A DNA stretch of 64,000 nucleotides, from NCBI RefSeq assembly GCF_035046485.1, contig NC_085138.1:429833265-429897264 (forward strand), in the 5' to 3' direction. The notes beneath the pieces were generated by a model that worked only from the letters and a program-made list of their open reading frames with translations, was not told the origin of the DNA and did not search any database. Shown here piece by piece: positions 45,350-56,379 of the stretch; position 1 is the first letter of the stretch; each line of letters begins with the position of its first letter. The DNA comes from Aedes albopictus. Its lineage: Eukaryota > Arthropoda > Insecta > Diptera > Culicidae. Made by a program: the position numbers and the translations under genes.

Positions 45350-46130
45350 TTGTGAAAATTTCTCCAGGGATTCTTCCAGAAATTTTCCCTTGGACTTTCC
45401 TGGGAGTTTCTCAAAAAATGTCCTGAAACTGGTTCATGAGTTTCCGCAGAAATTCCTTTCGAAAATCTCCATGGGATTCTTTAAAGGATTAAAGAGAACA
45501 TTCGTTCAGGGATTGTTATGTTTCTTAATACATTTTTTTTTTTTCAATATTTTTGGAGAAATTCCTCCAAATTTTTTTCATTAGTTTTTCTATAGCATTT
45601 CTCCGAAAATTTATCAATGAATTTCTCCAGGGGTTTCTCCAAGAATTTCTTGTCACGTATCTTGAAAAGATGCAATTCCAGGAGATATTTTTCTTTAACC
45701 CTTTGGAGCCAGAGAGGTCAATATGACCCCGACGATGAAACCGAGCATAAAAAACGTGTTCGAGGTCAGCGAGGTTGCGGCAGCGAAGGCAAAACAATCC
45801 GGCTCCAAAGGGTTAACAAACATTGAGAGATTCTATCAAAAATTCAGAAACTTCCAGTTTGTATAAAGAACTTGCATAATTTAAAATACACAAAAATAGA
45901 AAGATTATAAAAAATAAACTTCAAGAACCCTTCCAGAAATTATTGCCTAAATTTCTACCTAAAGGATTACTCCATTTTTTCAGGTTTTTTTTTTGGAAAT
46001 TCCTCAAGAAATTCTCAAGTGATTTTTCTAGGAAATTGCTACAGGAGTTTATCCAATAGTTCCTTGAGGTATTGCTCCAGGCACTGCTTTGGATTTGTTC
46101 AGACCTTCCTTCAGGATTTTTTTTCTTTTT
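45350..46130. repeat. Degenerate 'aatttctccagg' minisatellite
   Basis: Same texture as 33590-34600, with GAAATTCCTC/GGATTTCTCC fragments and T-runs. Includes a 45700-45815 insert with CCCTTTGGAGCC ends that pair (TAACCCTTTGGAGCC / GGCTCCAAAGGGTTA), a short foldback. Confidence 0.65.
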
Positions 46131-46608
46131 GCCTTTCTCGTTCACCTAAGTGAACTGAAAGGCTATATGTTCACTCAAAAAAAGAATTTTCGTTAGAAGG
46201 CTCGGAGGGTCAAGTCACATATACCAATCAACTCAGTTCGACGAATTGAGATGATGTCTGTATGTGTGTATGTATGTGTGTCTGTGAACAAAATAAGTTC
46301 ACTCACTTTTAAGGCACTTCCCATTGGCCGATTTTTCGGATTATAGCTCGAATCGAACAGGAATTTTGCCGTATTGATTGCTATTGAAAATGGTTCGGAT
46401 CGGTCAAGGCGTTCCGGAGTTATGACCGATTTAGTGATCCGGGCCAGCATTTTTCACCCGAGCGACAGGTGTAATTTGGTTAGCAGGTGACGACCGCGAC
46501 GACGGCCGCCGCAGCACACTGCACACCAAGAGAACGAGAGTAGGAGAGAATGTGAGAGCAAACGACGACGACGAAAGAGCGGCGCTAACGTGCTAGACGG
46601 CGGTTAGG

Positions 46609-46870
46609 TGCATTGAACGGAAGCTCCATCCCGAAATCGACTGATTTGTCCAATCATCCAGCCCAAATTGTCAAAATCGTGTTTTGGAATTACGAATCAG
46701 TACGGCAATCGTCCTAAATTCGAATCACGATCATCTCATTCGTGTGTGAGTCGACGTACGCTGCGTGAATGAACATTGGTTGCAAAGCGAAGGTAACACA
46801 GTTTCGTCAAATACAGCCATCGATAGCGTAACCAGTTCCTTGATCATTACACTCGCGAAGTTGACGTTTC
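46609..46870 (+). mobile_element. CACTGAACGAAA-family element, truncated copy
   Basis: GCATTGAACGGAAGCTCCATCCCGAAATCG and following text (split here to note only the family) matches 49099 and 51163 copies for about 260 bases, then stops at the foldback at 46874. Confidence 0.65.
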
Positions 46871-46873
46871 AAA

Positions 46874-47540
46874 TCAGGCCAAACATTTCTGAAGGTCCAA
46901 TCTGCAGAAGAGAGGCTCTCTTTGGTTTCCCTCTCTTTCGTTAATATCTCAGCTGCAGTGTTGCCACAATTTTATCTGTACCGGAGGTTCAAAAATCTTT
47001 TTTATCTGTACCAGACATTCGAAAAATCTGTACCCAAAATCTGTACCAAATTTGTACCACATTTGATTTAAAATCGCTTAAAATACACAAACAAGAGCAT
47101 TACATTTAGGTTAAACTATGAAAAACACTTTATTTAAGTATACTGTTACCAATTTCTGAACTTTTAAAACGAAAATATCAGTATTTAAAATGTTTTAAAT
47201 TTGAATTCTAATGATTTTTTCTCAATTTCAAAAAATCTGTACCATTCTGTACCTTTTGCTGAAAATCTGTAATCTGTACCGTACAGAATCTGTACCAAAA
47301 AGTTGAAAAAAATCTGTACTTTTACAGAATAATCTGTACCTGTGGCAACACTGCTCAGCTGTTTATTTGAATTATGATTGTCTTCTTGCATAGAACGATG
47401 GTCAAAACAATCGTCTTTCGATTTGTACTTCAAAAGTAGTTGAAAAGTGTTTCATTACATTGTAATAATTGAAAGAGAAAGTGAACAAAGAGAGCCTCTC
47501 AAATGCAGATAGGACCTATTGAAATGTTTGGCCTGAAATG
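46874..47540. mobile_element. CAGGCCAAACATTT foldback, split by a hAT MITE
   Basis: CAGGCCAAACATTTCTGAAG at the left and, inverted, CAGGCCAAACATTTCAATAG at the right. The arms share AGAGAGGCTCTC/GAGAGCCTCTC blocks. The 46956-47353 element is inserted inside; without it the foldback is about 260 bp. Confidence 0.7.
46956..47353. mobile_element. hAT-type MITE CAGTGTTGCCACA, 398 bp
   Basis: Perfect 13-base inverted ends CAGTGTTGCCACA (right side TGTGGCAACACTG [CAGGTACAG adjacent]). Exact target CTCAGCTG at 46948-46955 and 47354-47361. Numerous AATCTGTACC repeats near both ends, the same core as the AATCTGTAT repeats of the enclosing 10.7-kb element. Confidence 0.92.
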
Positions 47541-47668
47541 TGAAATTGGATGGAATAAATGTACATAAAATTTACAGTAGAATTTAAGAAATTTTTCGCT
47601 TCCAAATCATTATGAATTTGAAATATTCATTCAGTATGATTGAGCTAGTAGGTATTTGCTAAAGACAC

Positions 47669-48057
47669 TATTCGCCTTGACGGAGGCTCTCTGAGAGAAT
47701 TGCGCTTGCGTGAAAACAATTTTTTTTAACATGGGAAAGGATAGGAGGTGCATTTTCAAATGCTTCTAATTCTTTATAGAAATTTTTTCAAGCAAAACGT
47801 TCTTAATGTTATCGAATGAGATTTTGATACGCTATATTATAGACATAACATTGTGATTTAAATTTTTTTGTCTAAAACCAGTTATAATGTAGCTAATTGA
47901 AAGTATATTGCAAAACATTAACACTTTTTTCAATCTGAAGTCCCTAAAATATTTTAGAAGCATTTGAAAATGCAGCTCCTATCCTTTCCCATGTTAAAAA
48001 AAATGATTTCACGCACAGCGCAATTCTCTCAGAGAGCCTCCGTCAAAGCGAATATGC
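47669..48057. mobile_element. Foldback MITE, 389 bp, hAT-type target
   Basis: Arms share GACGGAGGCTCTCTGAGAGA and AACATGGGAAAGGATAGGAG with their inverses. The 8-bp target AAAGACAC is exact at 47661-47668 and 48058-48065. The left end lacks the GCA present at the right. Confidence 0.88.
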
Positions 48058-48119
48058 AAAGACACGAAATGTTCCAATTGGAATTCCAAATTTGCTGTCA
48101 ATGTCGTTCCAATCGAGCA

Positions 48120-48700
48120 CACTGAGCGAAAAATTCATCTAAATTCTACTGGAAATCTAAAGTAGATTTTTTCCATCTAACTTAACATTTGAAACGTAAA
48201 TGATTAGTAAGTGAAAATATTCTACTGAAAAAATCCAATAAAATTTAAGTGAAATTTTTCACTGTCAAATCTTATAAATTTAAAATATTTTTTTAGTATT
48301 ATTTCACTAGTTTTTGCTATTATTATTTTATATGAAAGTAAATTCAAAAATTTGGTTCATCTCCGTGCCATCGGAGACCACCAAATGGCTCCCTTGTTAA
48401 AGAGGAAACATCTGAATTCACAGAACATATTGCCATCATCACACTCATGCATGGTTCGTTAGTGATGGCTGACAGCTACATGCTTCTATTTTGCATACTT
48501 TTGACTGCAGTAAAATCCACTTGAAAACCATATACAATTTATAATACGATACAGTGCGAAATTTCCAATAACTTTCCATTGAAGATTCACTACACTTTCA
48601 AGCGGGTTTCACTTAACTCATGTGAACTCACTGAAAAATTGTTTTTTGAACGGTTACTTGACTTTTTCCAGTGAAATCAAAATGAAATTTCCTCTCAGTG
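48120..48700 (+). mobile_element. CACTGAGCGAAA element, 581 bp, GCA target
   Basis: Ends CACTGAGCGAAAAATTC and, inverted, CACTGAGAGGAAATTTC; GCA on both sides (48117-48119, 48701-48703). CACTG ends with a 3-bp target fit the CACTA/EnSpm superfamily. Flanks match 21421-21475, which lacks the element. Confidence 0.82.
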
Positions 48701-49098
48701 GCAGGAGACCTGTCAAACGCGCTTTAAAAGCATTGCTCAACAGCATCATCGTCATGACGCGACAATCATCATCAACAGCAACAATCATCAGATTTCGTGT
48801 CTTTAGCATACAGTGTCTTTAGTATTTGCTATTATGGTATAATTTGGCCTATACTCGAAAAGGTGAAAATTTCAATTTAATTCTCGCGCTCAGTATCATA
48901 CGGGCGTATCTACAATGATCGATTTCTCTTCATCGATATTCTCTTGAATAATAACTAAGATTCAAAAGAATTACACGTTAATATAGCTTGCTGTTTTAAA
49001 CGATAAATTAACGTGAAAAAGAACATGGATGAGGCGTGTCGATTATTTTCAGTGTATATTAACGTGTAATTCTTTTGAATCTGATGTTGAATAGCTTA

Positions 49099-49660
49099 CA
49101 CTGAACGAAAACCCCATCCCGAAATCGAATGATTTGTCCGACCATCCAGTCCAAATTACCAAAATCGTGTTTTCGAATGACGAATCAGTCATACGACAAT
49201 CATCCTAAAAGGCGGATGACGATCATCTTATTCGCGTATGAGTCGACGCACGCTATGTGAATGAATATTAGTTGCAGAGCGAAGGCCACACAGATGCACC
49301 GAATTTATTCATCGATAGCGTAACAAGTTCCTTGATCGTGACACCCGGGACGTTGACAATATCTCGTCGCATGTCCTATCCTGGACATGTCATATTTTTT
49401 GAAAAGGGTGCCCGCAAGAGCACCCTGGTCACTAAGCACTTATTTTGTTTGAGAAAGATAGCGGTGACATTATTGTTATCAATCGCTAAAAAACAAAGTT
49501 GCTCGACCATATGGTCGATATTCTGTTTTCATATCACTGTCATCCGGTTTTAAGATGACATCATTCGGTCGGTGGACCATTCGGTTTCCGACCGAATGTC
49601 GTTAAGGGGCGTGATCGTATCGCCTCTCAGTCGATCTTGGGCGGGGGGTTTCGTTCAGTG
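49099..49660 (+). mobile_element. CACTGAACGAAA element, 562 bp, copy 1
   Basis: Ends CACTGAACGAAAACCCC and, inverted, CACTGAACGAAACCCCC. TA on each side. Interior nearly identical to 51163-51722. No ORF of note. Confidence 0.82.
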
Positions 49661-50122
49661 TAGGTTCTAAACCACTGGCTTTTACACATGATTTGAACGT
49701 GTTCGACAGTGTGTTTATGCATCGATAATGGAAATGGTTCGCCTACCACTTAATGTACATCACCGTACTCGCTCGCGTTAAGTATGTCTAAACATACTTC
49801 ATTTTTTGGAAATCAGGAACCCGCAGCAGGGTGCCTGCAACTGATATACTAAGGGAAGATTCAAATATTACGTCCATCGTTTTTCCGGATTTCTAGACCC
49901 CCCCTCCCCCCTCTGTCACGCAATTTTTCTCGTTCCCTAAGAAAATTGACATTTATGATGCCAGATTAACGTGTTTTACACATGTTTTCGAAAAGCAATT
50001 TTATGACTGGTTTGACACGCTAAAATCAGATGTTTTCCAAGTGGTGAAAATTCATGTTTGAAACATGTGGCTCGAACGTGTAGAATATTTTCAGTGTGTA
50101 CAATTTATAATACGATACAACT

Positions 50123-50998
50123 CACTGAGAGGAAATTTCATTTTGATTTCACTGGAAAAAGCCAAGTAACCCTTCCAAAATGAATTTTTCAGTGAGTTTA
50201 CATGGGTTAAGTGAAACCCGCTTGAAAGTATAGTGAATCTCCAAAGAAAAGTTATTGGAAATTTCGCACTGTATCGTATTATAAATTGTATATGGATTTC
50301 AAGTGGATTTTACTGCAGTCGAAAGTATGCAAAATAGAAGCATGTAGTTGTCACCCATCACTAACGAACCATGCATGAGTGTGATGATGGCAATATGTTC
50401 TGTGAATTCAGATGTTCCTCTTTATCAAAGGAACCATTTGGTGGTCTCCGATAGCACGGAGACGAACCAAATTTTTGATTTTACCTCAATATAAAATAAT
50501 AATAGCTAAAACTAGTAAAGTTATACTAAAAAAATATTTTAAATTCATATGATTTGGCAGTGAAAAATTTCACTTAAATTTCAAAGGATTTTTTCAGTAG
50601 AATATTTTCACTGAATTTGAGCAACATTAACGGCGGCTACTATTCGAGCAACCCGCGCAGCGCTACCATTTTGACTTAACCACCCTTTTCCACACCGGTA
50701 GCAATCAAATTAGTCACCCTGATTCGTATCGGGAGGGCTGTCATATTTCCATAGAATTTTTAGCAGCGCAACTGTCCCGCTACTATATTCGGTCACCCAC
50801 CCATAGCGCTACTATTTTGCGAGCGCATCTAGCAGCGACCGGTAAAGTTTGCTGCAATGATGGAGGGCTGCCAAACGGGGTATAGAAGCGCACCGTTAAA
50901 GGTGCTCTTACTAATCATTTAAGTTTCAAATGTTAAGTTAGATGGAAAAAATCTACTTACGATTTCCAGTAGAATTTAAGTGAATCTTTCGCTCAGTG
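50123..50998 (-). mobile_element. CACTGAGCGAAA element, inverted copy with insert
   Basis: Reverse-oriented copy of 48120-48700. Its 876 bp exceed that copy by 295 bp, accounted for by an insert at about 50613-50907 whose ends are GAGCAACATTAACGG and, inverted, GAGCACCTTTAACGG. With 48120-48700 it forms a 2.9-kb inverted pair around the 49099 element. Confidence 0.8.
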
Positions 50999-51162
50999 AA
51001 GAGAACAAAACGGCCGAGAATATGTAATTTCCCCTATGCGTTTTTTAGTTTCTCGGAGTAAATGCCATTTGAACTGTCATTTTTTCGCAACTGCGTAGTG
51101 CGATCGAAGAAAAACCGGTTTCTTGAGCGATTCAGGCAAGGAATTCCCCATGCATCAAGATA

Positions 51163-51722
51163 CACTGAACCAAAACCCCATCCCGAAATCGACTGATTTG
51201 TCCGACCATCCAGTCCAAATTACCAAAATCGTGTTTTCGAATGTCGAATCAGTCATACGGCAATCATCCTAAAAAGCGGATGACGATCATCTTATTCGCG
51301 TATGAGTCGACGCACGCTATGTGAATGAATATTAGTTGCAGAGCGAAGGCCACACAGATGCACCGAATTTATTCATCGATAGCGTAACAAGTTCCTTGAT
51401 CGTGACACCCGGGACGTTGACGACTTTGAGTCGCATGCCCTATCCTGGACATGCCATATTTTTGGAAAAGGGTGCCCGCAAGGGTACCCTAGCCACTAAG
51501 CACATATTTTTTTAGAAAGATAGCGGTGACATTATTGTTATCAATCGCTAAAAAACAAAGTTGCTCGATCATATGGTCGACATTCTATTTTCATATCACT
51601 GTCATCCGGTTTTAAGATGAAATCATTCGGTCGGTGGACCATACGGTTTTCGACCGAATGTCGTTAAGGGGCGTGATCGTATCGCCTCTCAGTCGATCTT
51701 GGGCGGGGGGTTTCGTTCAGTG
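51163..51722 (+). mobile_element. CACTGAACGAAA element, 560 bp, copy 2
   Basis: Direct repeat of 49099-49660, spaced 2,064 bp. TA on both sides (51161-51162, 51723-51724). Few differences, so both copies are probably young. Confidence 0.85.
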
Positions 51723-51724
51723 TA

Positions 51725-52684
51725 GGCTGAGGAGAAATTCCTTCTGATCTGCAAACAGCGCTTAAATCACGCCGCCCGTTACGGGAAAAATGCGCCACGA
51801 AATGTAACACGCCAAGAAATAACGTGGTTTGAGTGTTGCATGCATCACGGCGTTTACTCGACGTTAGTGCTGCAGCTAATAACGCAATAAATGCACATTT
51901 GAAAGGTTCTGATTTTCGTCTCTGTGTTACTGTAGTCATAATTCAAACGCCAACGGCTGTTTTGGAGTTACGGCGAAGGCCGGCGCATTTTGCCCCAAAA
52001 GTACTCGCGATTTTGGACTACAAAATACGCATTTTTACACTCAAAACGGCCCTTCTTGCACAAATCATAAATTTTGCGAGTAAGCTCAGAGATTTTCACA
52101 TCAAGTTTTACAACTTTGCTCCATTTCGATCCGCAAATCTGCGGACAAACTTTTCGCATTCTTACATCAGAAATGGCTGAAATCGGTTTTTAATTTTAAT
52201 ATTTTATTAGTTGGTAAAATTCCAAGTTTTATTGGTTGAGAAGATAGAAAATTAAAAATGCTATCGATTAGTGTAAACATGTCATATGAAAAATTATGTT
52301 ATCAGGGAGATAATAAGGTGGATCGTTGTATCTCGGTAGCGCGTATTAAACTGATTTCAAGCTCTTAACCTTACTTTTGCATCACGTTGGAAACAGGTCG
52401 CTGGCGTGGTGTACGGTTTGGGTCAAAAAAGACCCTAATGCCAAAGAAGTGGTAAACCAAGAAATATTGTTACAAAAAATATTCTTAAGATACCACATTG
52501 TTTAAGCTGCACATCACTCACATAGTGATGAAAAAATTACATTCAATGCAGCAAATTAGCCGCCGCCGAATCACCGAGTTTGATGGTACACTCTTAAATC
52601 GCGTTCTAGCAATCGCTAGAATATAACCGACAGACAATTCATATAGAATGTCCCATATTCATCCTATTCGAAAATAAGCGAGTA
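51725..52684. other. Unassigned stretch
   Basis: Short ORFs at 51833-52180 (plus) and 51968-52159 (minus) have no recognised domain. No repeat structure seen. Confidence 0.35.
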
Positions 52685-52850
52685 GGGTAGTGGAGGTATT
52701 TTGGCCCGGGGCATGTATTTTGGCCCACCCTGATTATTGGAACTTCCAATAATCATTTGCCAAGATTTGGTAGAGATAATTATGATAAATGTAATAAAAA
52801 CCCAGGATGGGCCAAAATACATGCCCCGGGCCAAATTACCTCCACTACCC
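52685..52850. mobile_element. Palindromic MITE, 166 bp, TA target
   Basis: Arms GGGTAGTGGAGGTATTTTGG and, inverted, GGGTAGTGGAGGTAATTTGG, about 48 bp paired, TA on both sides (52683-52684, 52851-52852). Confidence 0.88.
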
Positions 52851-53329
52851 TATCTTCTGGAACAGGTTCGTTGACATTTTCCGGTGCTAAACAGGGTGTA
52901 CATGATGAGTGTGATAATTGTTGGAAAACGACGATATAAACAGGTAAAATTACGTTCGGAAATGCCAAAAATTACGTCAGAGGATATTACAAATTTATCT
53001 GCTGTGTATATTTTGCATGGAAAATATGTCAAGATTTAAAAAATGATTACTTGAATATCTATATGATGCCTCAATATTAAATACGGCGATTGTTTTCTAG
53101 AATTTATTCTCTGAAACCAAGTAAAATGGTTCTCCTTGGATAGTTGGGGAAGATGTTCGGAATTATAAAAAATCCACAATTGAAATTTCGATCATGCTCA
53201 TATAAAATATATCCATATTGAGTGGACTTAATTTATCACTTGTGTTATGTTGAAAGGATACTCTATGGCACGAGAAAGGCACCATCACCGCTAGGTGGAT
53301 TAATTGGGGTTTTTTCCAAAAGATTCTCA

Positions 53330-54690
53330 CAATATTTGCTGCAGAATTAAGCATTTTCCAAAGATTTTGTTCTAGAAATGTTTCAAAGAATATTTGTAGA
53401 GGGTTCTCCAGTTTTTTTTAAATTTCTTTATTGGTTTTCTAACGAACTTTTCCAAGTAATCTCTTCATAAACTGCACCAAACTTTTTTTTCGATGAAGTA
53501 CCTCCAGCAGTTCTTCCTAGGATCCCTTCAGAAATCCTCCAGGGAATCTTTAAAAATTCAATGAAGGATTTCTTAAAAAATCCACAAGTACCTTTGTCTG
53601 TGCAGACATTTTTTAAGAGATTTCTCCAGAAATTCCTCCATGGATTTTCCAGGATTCACTTCAGAAATATCTCAAGAATTATTTCATTGATAGGGTTACG
53701 AGAGAAGTTTAACAAGTTTTTATTTTTTTTTTCTAAAACAAACATGAAGGAGTTTCTGCAGCAATCACTGAACGAATTTCTCAAAAAATCTTGAAGAACC
53801 CTGGGAAGAGTTTTCGAACAAATCCCTTTAGGATTTGTGAATAATTTACTTGAAGAATTTCAGAATTTTTATTTTTTCAGGAAAACTTCATGAAGTAACT
53901 TCTTAATTTTGAAGAAATCTCTGGAGATAAATATATCTTCACATACGAATTTCTGAAGAAATCTAAGCAGGAAATTCGGAAAGAAAGTGTTAAAGGAAGT
54001 AAAGATAGTGGTAATTAAAAAGAAAATCGGGTTAAGTACTGTTCCCTTTAAATTCCACTAAGAATTTGCATCCTTTGACAGATACGTATTTCGACCTCAA
54101 CTGTAAGGTCGTCTTCGGTATCTCGTACTTGACTCGACTCCAGTCAAGTCCAGTCGAATCAAGTACGAGATACTGAAGACGACCTTACAGTTGAGGTCGA
54201 AATGCGTATCTGTCAAAGGATGCAAATTCTTAGTGGAATTGAAAGGAACAGTACCTAACCCGAATTTCTTTTTTTTACATCCTAGAAGAAGTTTCTTAAG
54301 AACTTCCTGGGGAAATACCTGGAGAAACATTTCGAGAAATTCTTGGTGGAACGCATTACAAAACATTTGCAAAGATCCCAGAAATAAATTCTTCAGATAT
54401 TTCTTATGGAGTTTCCGTAGAAATTCTTTGGAAATATTTCTGAAGAATTTCTCAAAGAATCCGTGGAGATATTAATGGAGTTATCCGTCGACAAGAAATT
54501 TACGATAATTTTTAAACAAATCTACAAAAAGAGTGTGTAAAGTTTTTCTTGCTGGAGTTTAAGAAGGAACCCATAGAAATTTATTCAAAAGAATTCCTGA
54601 AGAAATTAATCAAGGAATACCTTAAGAATGCTCTCTAGAAATTTCTCAAGGAATCTCTACAAGAATTTCTTTAAAAAAATCCTTCCCATT
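53330..54690. repeat. Degenerate 'aatttctccagaaattcct' minisatellite
   Basis: About 1.3 kb of the same diffuse repeat as at 33590 and 45350, interrupted by the foldback at 54028-54262. Open frames through it are low-complexity Phe/Lys/Leu text. Confidence 0.7.
54028..54262. mobile_element. Foldback MITE, 235 bp
   Basis: CGGGTTAAGTACTGTTCC and, inverted, CGGGTTAGGTACTGTTCC ends; arms pair almost fully (GTATTTCGACCTCAACTGTA with its inverse). AAT flanks both sides. Confidence 0.82.
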
Positions 54691-54769
54691 ACCGGTGATC
54701 CATATACTAGGTGCCTCTCCGTCTTATACCGAAATTAGAAAAAAAAAACCCCGCCTTCTCTGTGCTTCA

Positions 54770-54860
54770 AGAGGCTAAGACGGCCAAAATTGTTAGAGCG
54801 TGATATTTACACCCAAAGGACCTGAGTTCAATTCGCGTTCGCAACTCTTTTCTTTTCATA
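54770..54860 (+). repeat. tRNA-like fragment
   Basis: AAGACGGCCAAAATTGTTAG then GAGTTCAATTC 45 bases on resemble A and B boxes. Weak, probable SINE relic. Confidence 0.3.
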
Positions 54861-55640
54861 TGCAAGGTAACGTTAAAAATGTTGAAAAATTTCCATCACA
54901 TATGACGTGTTCCTTTTGCATCACATTTTTGCAATTTGTTTTCGTACTCTGTAGTTTCCAAAAGCTCTATCGATTTTTAATCTTTAACACAATTTTATAG
55001 TTAGTAACTCAGTTGTTTGAAAGGGTGTGTACTGGCTATTTCTTTTCAGGTTCGATTTGATATTATTATTTAAATGAACTGTCATAATTTTCAATTTTCA
55101 ACGAAAACATTAAAACATTAGCATAAAGAAAACCAGGTATTTTGCTTAGCAAAGTGTCCAACTTTTATTTCACCTCAAGCCTAAATTTTCCTTACAACTT
55201 AATATTTTACTGGAAATTCGCGACTCTTGCAAATCTTCAAGCAAACAGCAATACACATAAAAAAAATCAGCAAAGATATTGTTTGTTCGATTTTTTTCAT
55301 ATAACAACATAATCTTTGAAAACATGCTGAAAACCTTATTTTGGGTGAAGGTTAAAAAGTTATATATTACAAGATTAAGATTTCAACGTGATAAAAACGT
55401 AAAGAAGCCCCCTCTTAACGTATGCTGATTGCATATCTAGGACGTTTTATGTTTCGTAATATTTTTTTATTAAATTCAATTCTGAAGAAAATTTTTCTTT
55501 TAATGGAATGATTGAAAATTGAGGTCAAATGTGGAAAATATGAATAGGAATACCTAGTTAAATGGGTTTGTACTCTCAATAATTTTTATCACTTTATTTT
55601 CCATCTTGCGTAAATGTATGAGGAAAAAGATATGTGGAGG
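54861..55640. other. AT-rich interior of the 10.7-kb element
   Basis: No gene or repeat structure recognised; long AT runs. Confidence 0.35.
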
Positions 55641-55762
55641 AAAAATCTGTATCATGATCATGAAATCTGTATTTTTTCTGTACTCTGTATCCTGTCTGTA
55701 TCAACCTCTAGAAATCTGTATAATACAGAAAAATCTGTATATCTGGCATCTCTGCTTGCGAC

Positions 55763-56379
55763 TGCTGAGGGATGGGAAAGGATGGTTAGTTTTGGACACT
55801 TATGAAAAATGTAGACAGCTCTACGATCTCTCAGGCTTAGGTGTCACGGCAAATTTGGGTGTTGTTAGTGGAAGGGTAGACTCCAAAGGATACGCTTGGT
55901 CAACGTTCAGGCACACCATTGTTAGACTGCTTCAAAGCACTTGTCTGTCCAATTCATCCTGGTTTCCTCGTCATCTTGATGGCATTTGGTTGAATTACTA
56001 GATTCTTCGGTTGTTAATCTGAAATATAAAATGATATCCACATCATACGTCAAATAAGCTACATATTAGTGATACGCTCGCCACAGTTACATATTTTTAC
56101 AATATTATTTATATCATACGATAATTTTACCTGCATCCTGCTGAAATAAAATGTTAATTAGCAGTACATTGAAACCAAAATACTACAAAACACAAAAAAG
56201 TGTATCAAACTTTGATCTTGGAATATTTATAAATACGATAAATATCAAGAACAAAATTTGATTTGGTAGATCTTACACCGCAACGCACCATTCTTATGTG
56301 ATCTATCCACGTTACGGGGAAGCTTGTGACGAAAGGATAAATTCCTCCAAAAACAAGAACAACACTACGAATAGACCTA
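55763..56379. repeat. Dispersed repeat, right part, and spacer
   Basis: 55763-55990 continues the repeat interrupted at 45055. From 55991 to 56379 the sequence is AT-rich with nothing recognised. Confidence 0.4.

Larger units (their letters stand above)
45056..55754. mobile_element. hAT-type element, 10.7 kb with nested insertions
   Basis: Ends CAGGAATGCCAGATGATTTT and, inverted, CAGAGATGCCAGATATACAG. Exact 8-bp target CTTGCGAC at 45048-45055 and 55755-55762. Both ends carry several AATCTGTAT repeats (45080-45125; 55645-55740), the usual subterminal transposase-site clusters of hAT elements. No transposase readable within; the interior is minisatellite and nested MITEs. Confidence 0.85.

Noticed and set aside
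54191..54475. Trp/Asn/Arg-rich ORFs in the minisatellites (also 34256-34462, 45525-45797, 63541-63916)
   Set aside because: By-products of the degenerate 'aattcctccagaaat' repeat.
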